From assembly GCA_003488005.1 (NCBI GenBank), contig DNND01000109.1, positions 17,646-33,055 on the forward strand: a DNA stretch of 15,410 bases. Reading direction: 5' to 3'. The notes below the pieces were generated by a model. It was not told the DNA's origin, made no database searches, and worked only from the letters and a program-made list of their open reading frames with translations. The position numbers were made by a program, and so were the translations under genes. This document shows, piece after piece, positions 14,867 through 15,410 of this stretch; within the stretch, counting starts at the first letter, position 1, and every line of letters starts with the position of its first letter. Origin of the DNA: Blastocatellia bacterium (GTDB lineage Bacteria > Acidobacteriota > Blastocatellia > Pyrinomonadales > Pyrinomonadaceae).

Positions 14867-14874
14867 TCTCCTTT
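14867..14874 (-). promoter_or_regulatory. Shine-Dalgarno site for the 148-residue membrane protein
   Basis: On the minus strand AAAGGAGA ends 8 bases before the ATG at 14858, fixing that start against the longer frame beginning at 14897. Confidence 0.8.
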
Positions 14875-15093
14875 GAAGGTGAAGACGAATAACGCAAGTG
14901 ATATCGAGCTGTACGCGAAGGAGCGCGATAACCAAAGGTGAAAGTCGAAGGTCTGAGGACCGGCCCGATGATTACGAGGCGGCTACGATATTACAAGAGC
15001 TCCGGAGGAGTCAATAAAATTCCCCTAACCTCAAGTAATTTACTTTACTGCTTCCGAATGGCGTCAATCGTCTGCAACGTCTCGAGGCGCAAA

Positions 15094-15408
15094 CTATTGT
15101 CCGCTTGTCCCGCCATCAAAGCCGCTTGAGGTAAGAAAGCTTGATCCCCGTGCCATCCTTGCTCGAATCTGCTCGGTAATGAAAGCACTTAGTCTCCGCG
15201 CATCTTTCCACTTTGACGTACGCCTGGCTGCGTCAAAATCGTGACCGCGTATGATGGATCGCAGGACTTCAATCGGCTTATCCTGCAGCCATAGCAAGAA
15301 CTCAGCTTCTCCTCGTGACGTGAATTCCTCATACACGTCCGGCAAACGTAATTTCGATAACGGTATCCGCTTTTTTGCTGTATTACGGCTTTGCAGCGGG
15401 GGGGGGAT
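15094..15408 (-). CDS. Unrecognised protein, C-terminal part, running off the window edge
   Basis: On the minus strand this frame is open from the right edge of the window (15408) to a TAG at 15096-15094. No ATG or GTG start with a ribosome site is seen; a TTG at 15345 is the only alternative start in the interior, and it has no ribosome site. I therefore treat the gene as 5'-partial, with about 104 residues visible. The first ~21 residues are proline-rich then basic (KKRIPLSKLRLPD). The rest is charged and helical (EAEFLLWLQDKPIEVLRSII, then HDFDAARRTSKWKDARRL and ITEQIRARMARGSSFL). No membrane segment or catalytic motif is visible. The basic start faintly recalls the beginning of acidobacterial tyrosine integrases, but nothing after it does. 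A run of nine G near the edge (15398-15406, plus strand) could hide a frame error. Function unknown. Confidence 0.45.
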   Translation of the reverse strand: MPPPLQSRNTAKKRIPLSKLRLPDVYEEFTSRGEAEFLLWLQDKPIEVLRSIIRGHDFDAARRTSKWKDARRLSAFITEQIRARMARGSSFLTSSGFDGGTSGQ

Positions 15409-15410
15409 AT

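Noticed and set aside
14988..15014. Possible minus-strand promoter TTGACT-15-TAATAT upstream of the membrane pair
   Set aside because: The spacer is two bases short, the -10 box is weak, and it lies about 130 bases from the start codon.
14938..15129. 63-codon plus-strand frame near the right end
   Set aside because: No ribosome site; it overlaps the end of the better-supported minus-strand frame and has no recognisable features.

Overview
The window looks like a chromosomal fragment of a soil-type Acidobacteriota, most likely class Blastocatellia. This is an inference from gene style: large secreted proteins ending in Calx-beta plus DUF4214-like modules, moderately high GC with roughly neutral codon use, frequent TTG/GTG starts and weak Shine-Dalgarno sites. 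No rRNA or other marker gene is present, so the placement is not proven. The left and right window edges both cut through open reading frames.

Layout. (1) Positions 2-6623, plus strand: two very large exported proteins. The first is a beta-propeller (Asp-box/BNR type) protein whose start lies upstream of the window. The second is a signal-peptide-bearing HExxH metalloprotease. Both end in almost the same ~385-residue Calx-beta + DUF4214-like module. A strong bidirectional terminator (6647-6687) closes this block and also serves the small convergent minus-strand gene at 6699-6998, which has its own sigma70-like promoter. (2) Positions 7056-7352: non-coding, with a REP-like hairpin. (3) Positions 7353-10924, plus strand: housekeeping genes for a group III 6-phosphofructokinase, a GreA-type transcript cleavage factor, a CDP-alcohol phosphatidyltransferase and a zinc-ribbon membrane protein with a pseudopilin-like tail, ended by a clear terminator. 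(4) Positions 11089-13992, plus strand: a biotin carboxylase and a biotin carrier protein that are halves of an acyl-CoA carboxylase alpha chain divided by a single in-frame stop, followed by a HAD phosphatase whose 5' end overlaps an imperfect inverted repeat. (5) Positions 14044-14858, minus strand: a translationally coupled pair of unrecognised small membrane proteins. (6) Positions 15094-15408, minus strand: an unrecognised frame running off the window edge next to a run of nine G.

How the genes relate. Blocks 3 and 4 are central metabolism and expression genes (glycolysis, transcription fidelity, phospholipid headgroup chemistry, acyl-CoA carboxylation). I see no single pathway joining them beyond possible co-transcription of close neighbours. 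The carboxyltransferase partner of the carboxylase is not in the window. The most unusual items are the shared C-terminal module on two otherwise unrelated exported proteins, the one-codon split of the carboxylase, the repeat that supplies the first ~25 codons of the HAD gene, the zinc-ribbon/pseudopilin-like fusion and the uncharacterised membrane pair. I found no CRISPR array, tRNA, rRNA or intact mobile element.
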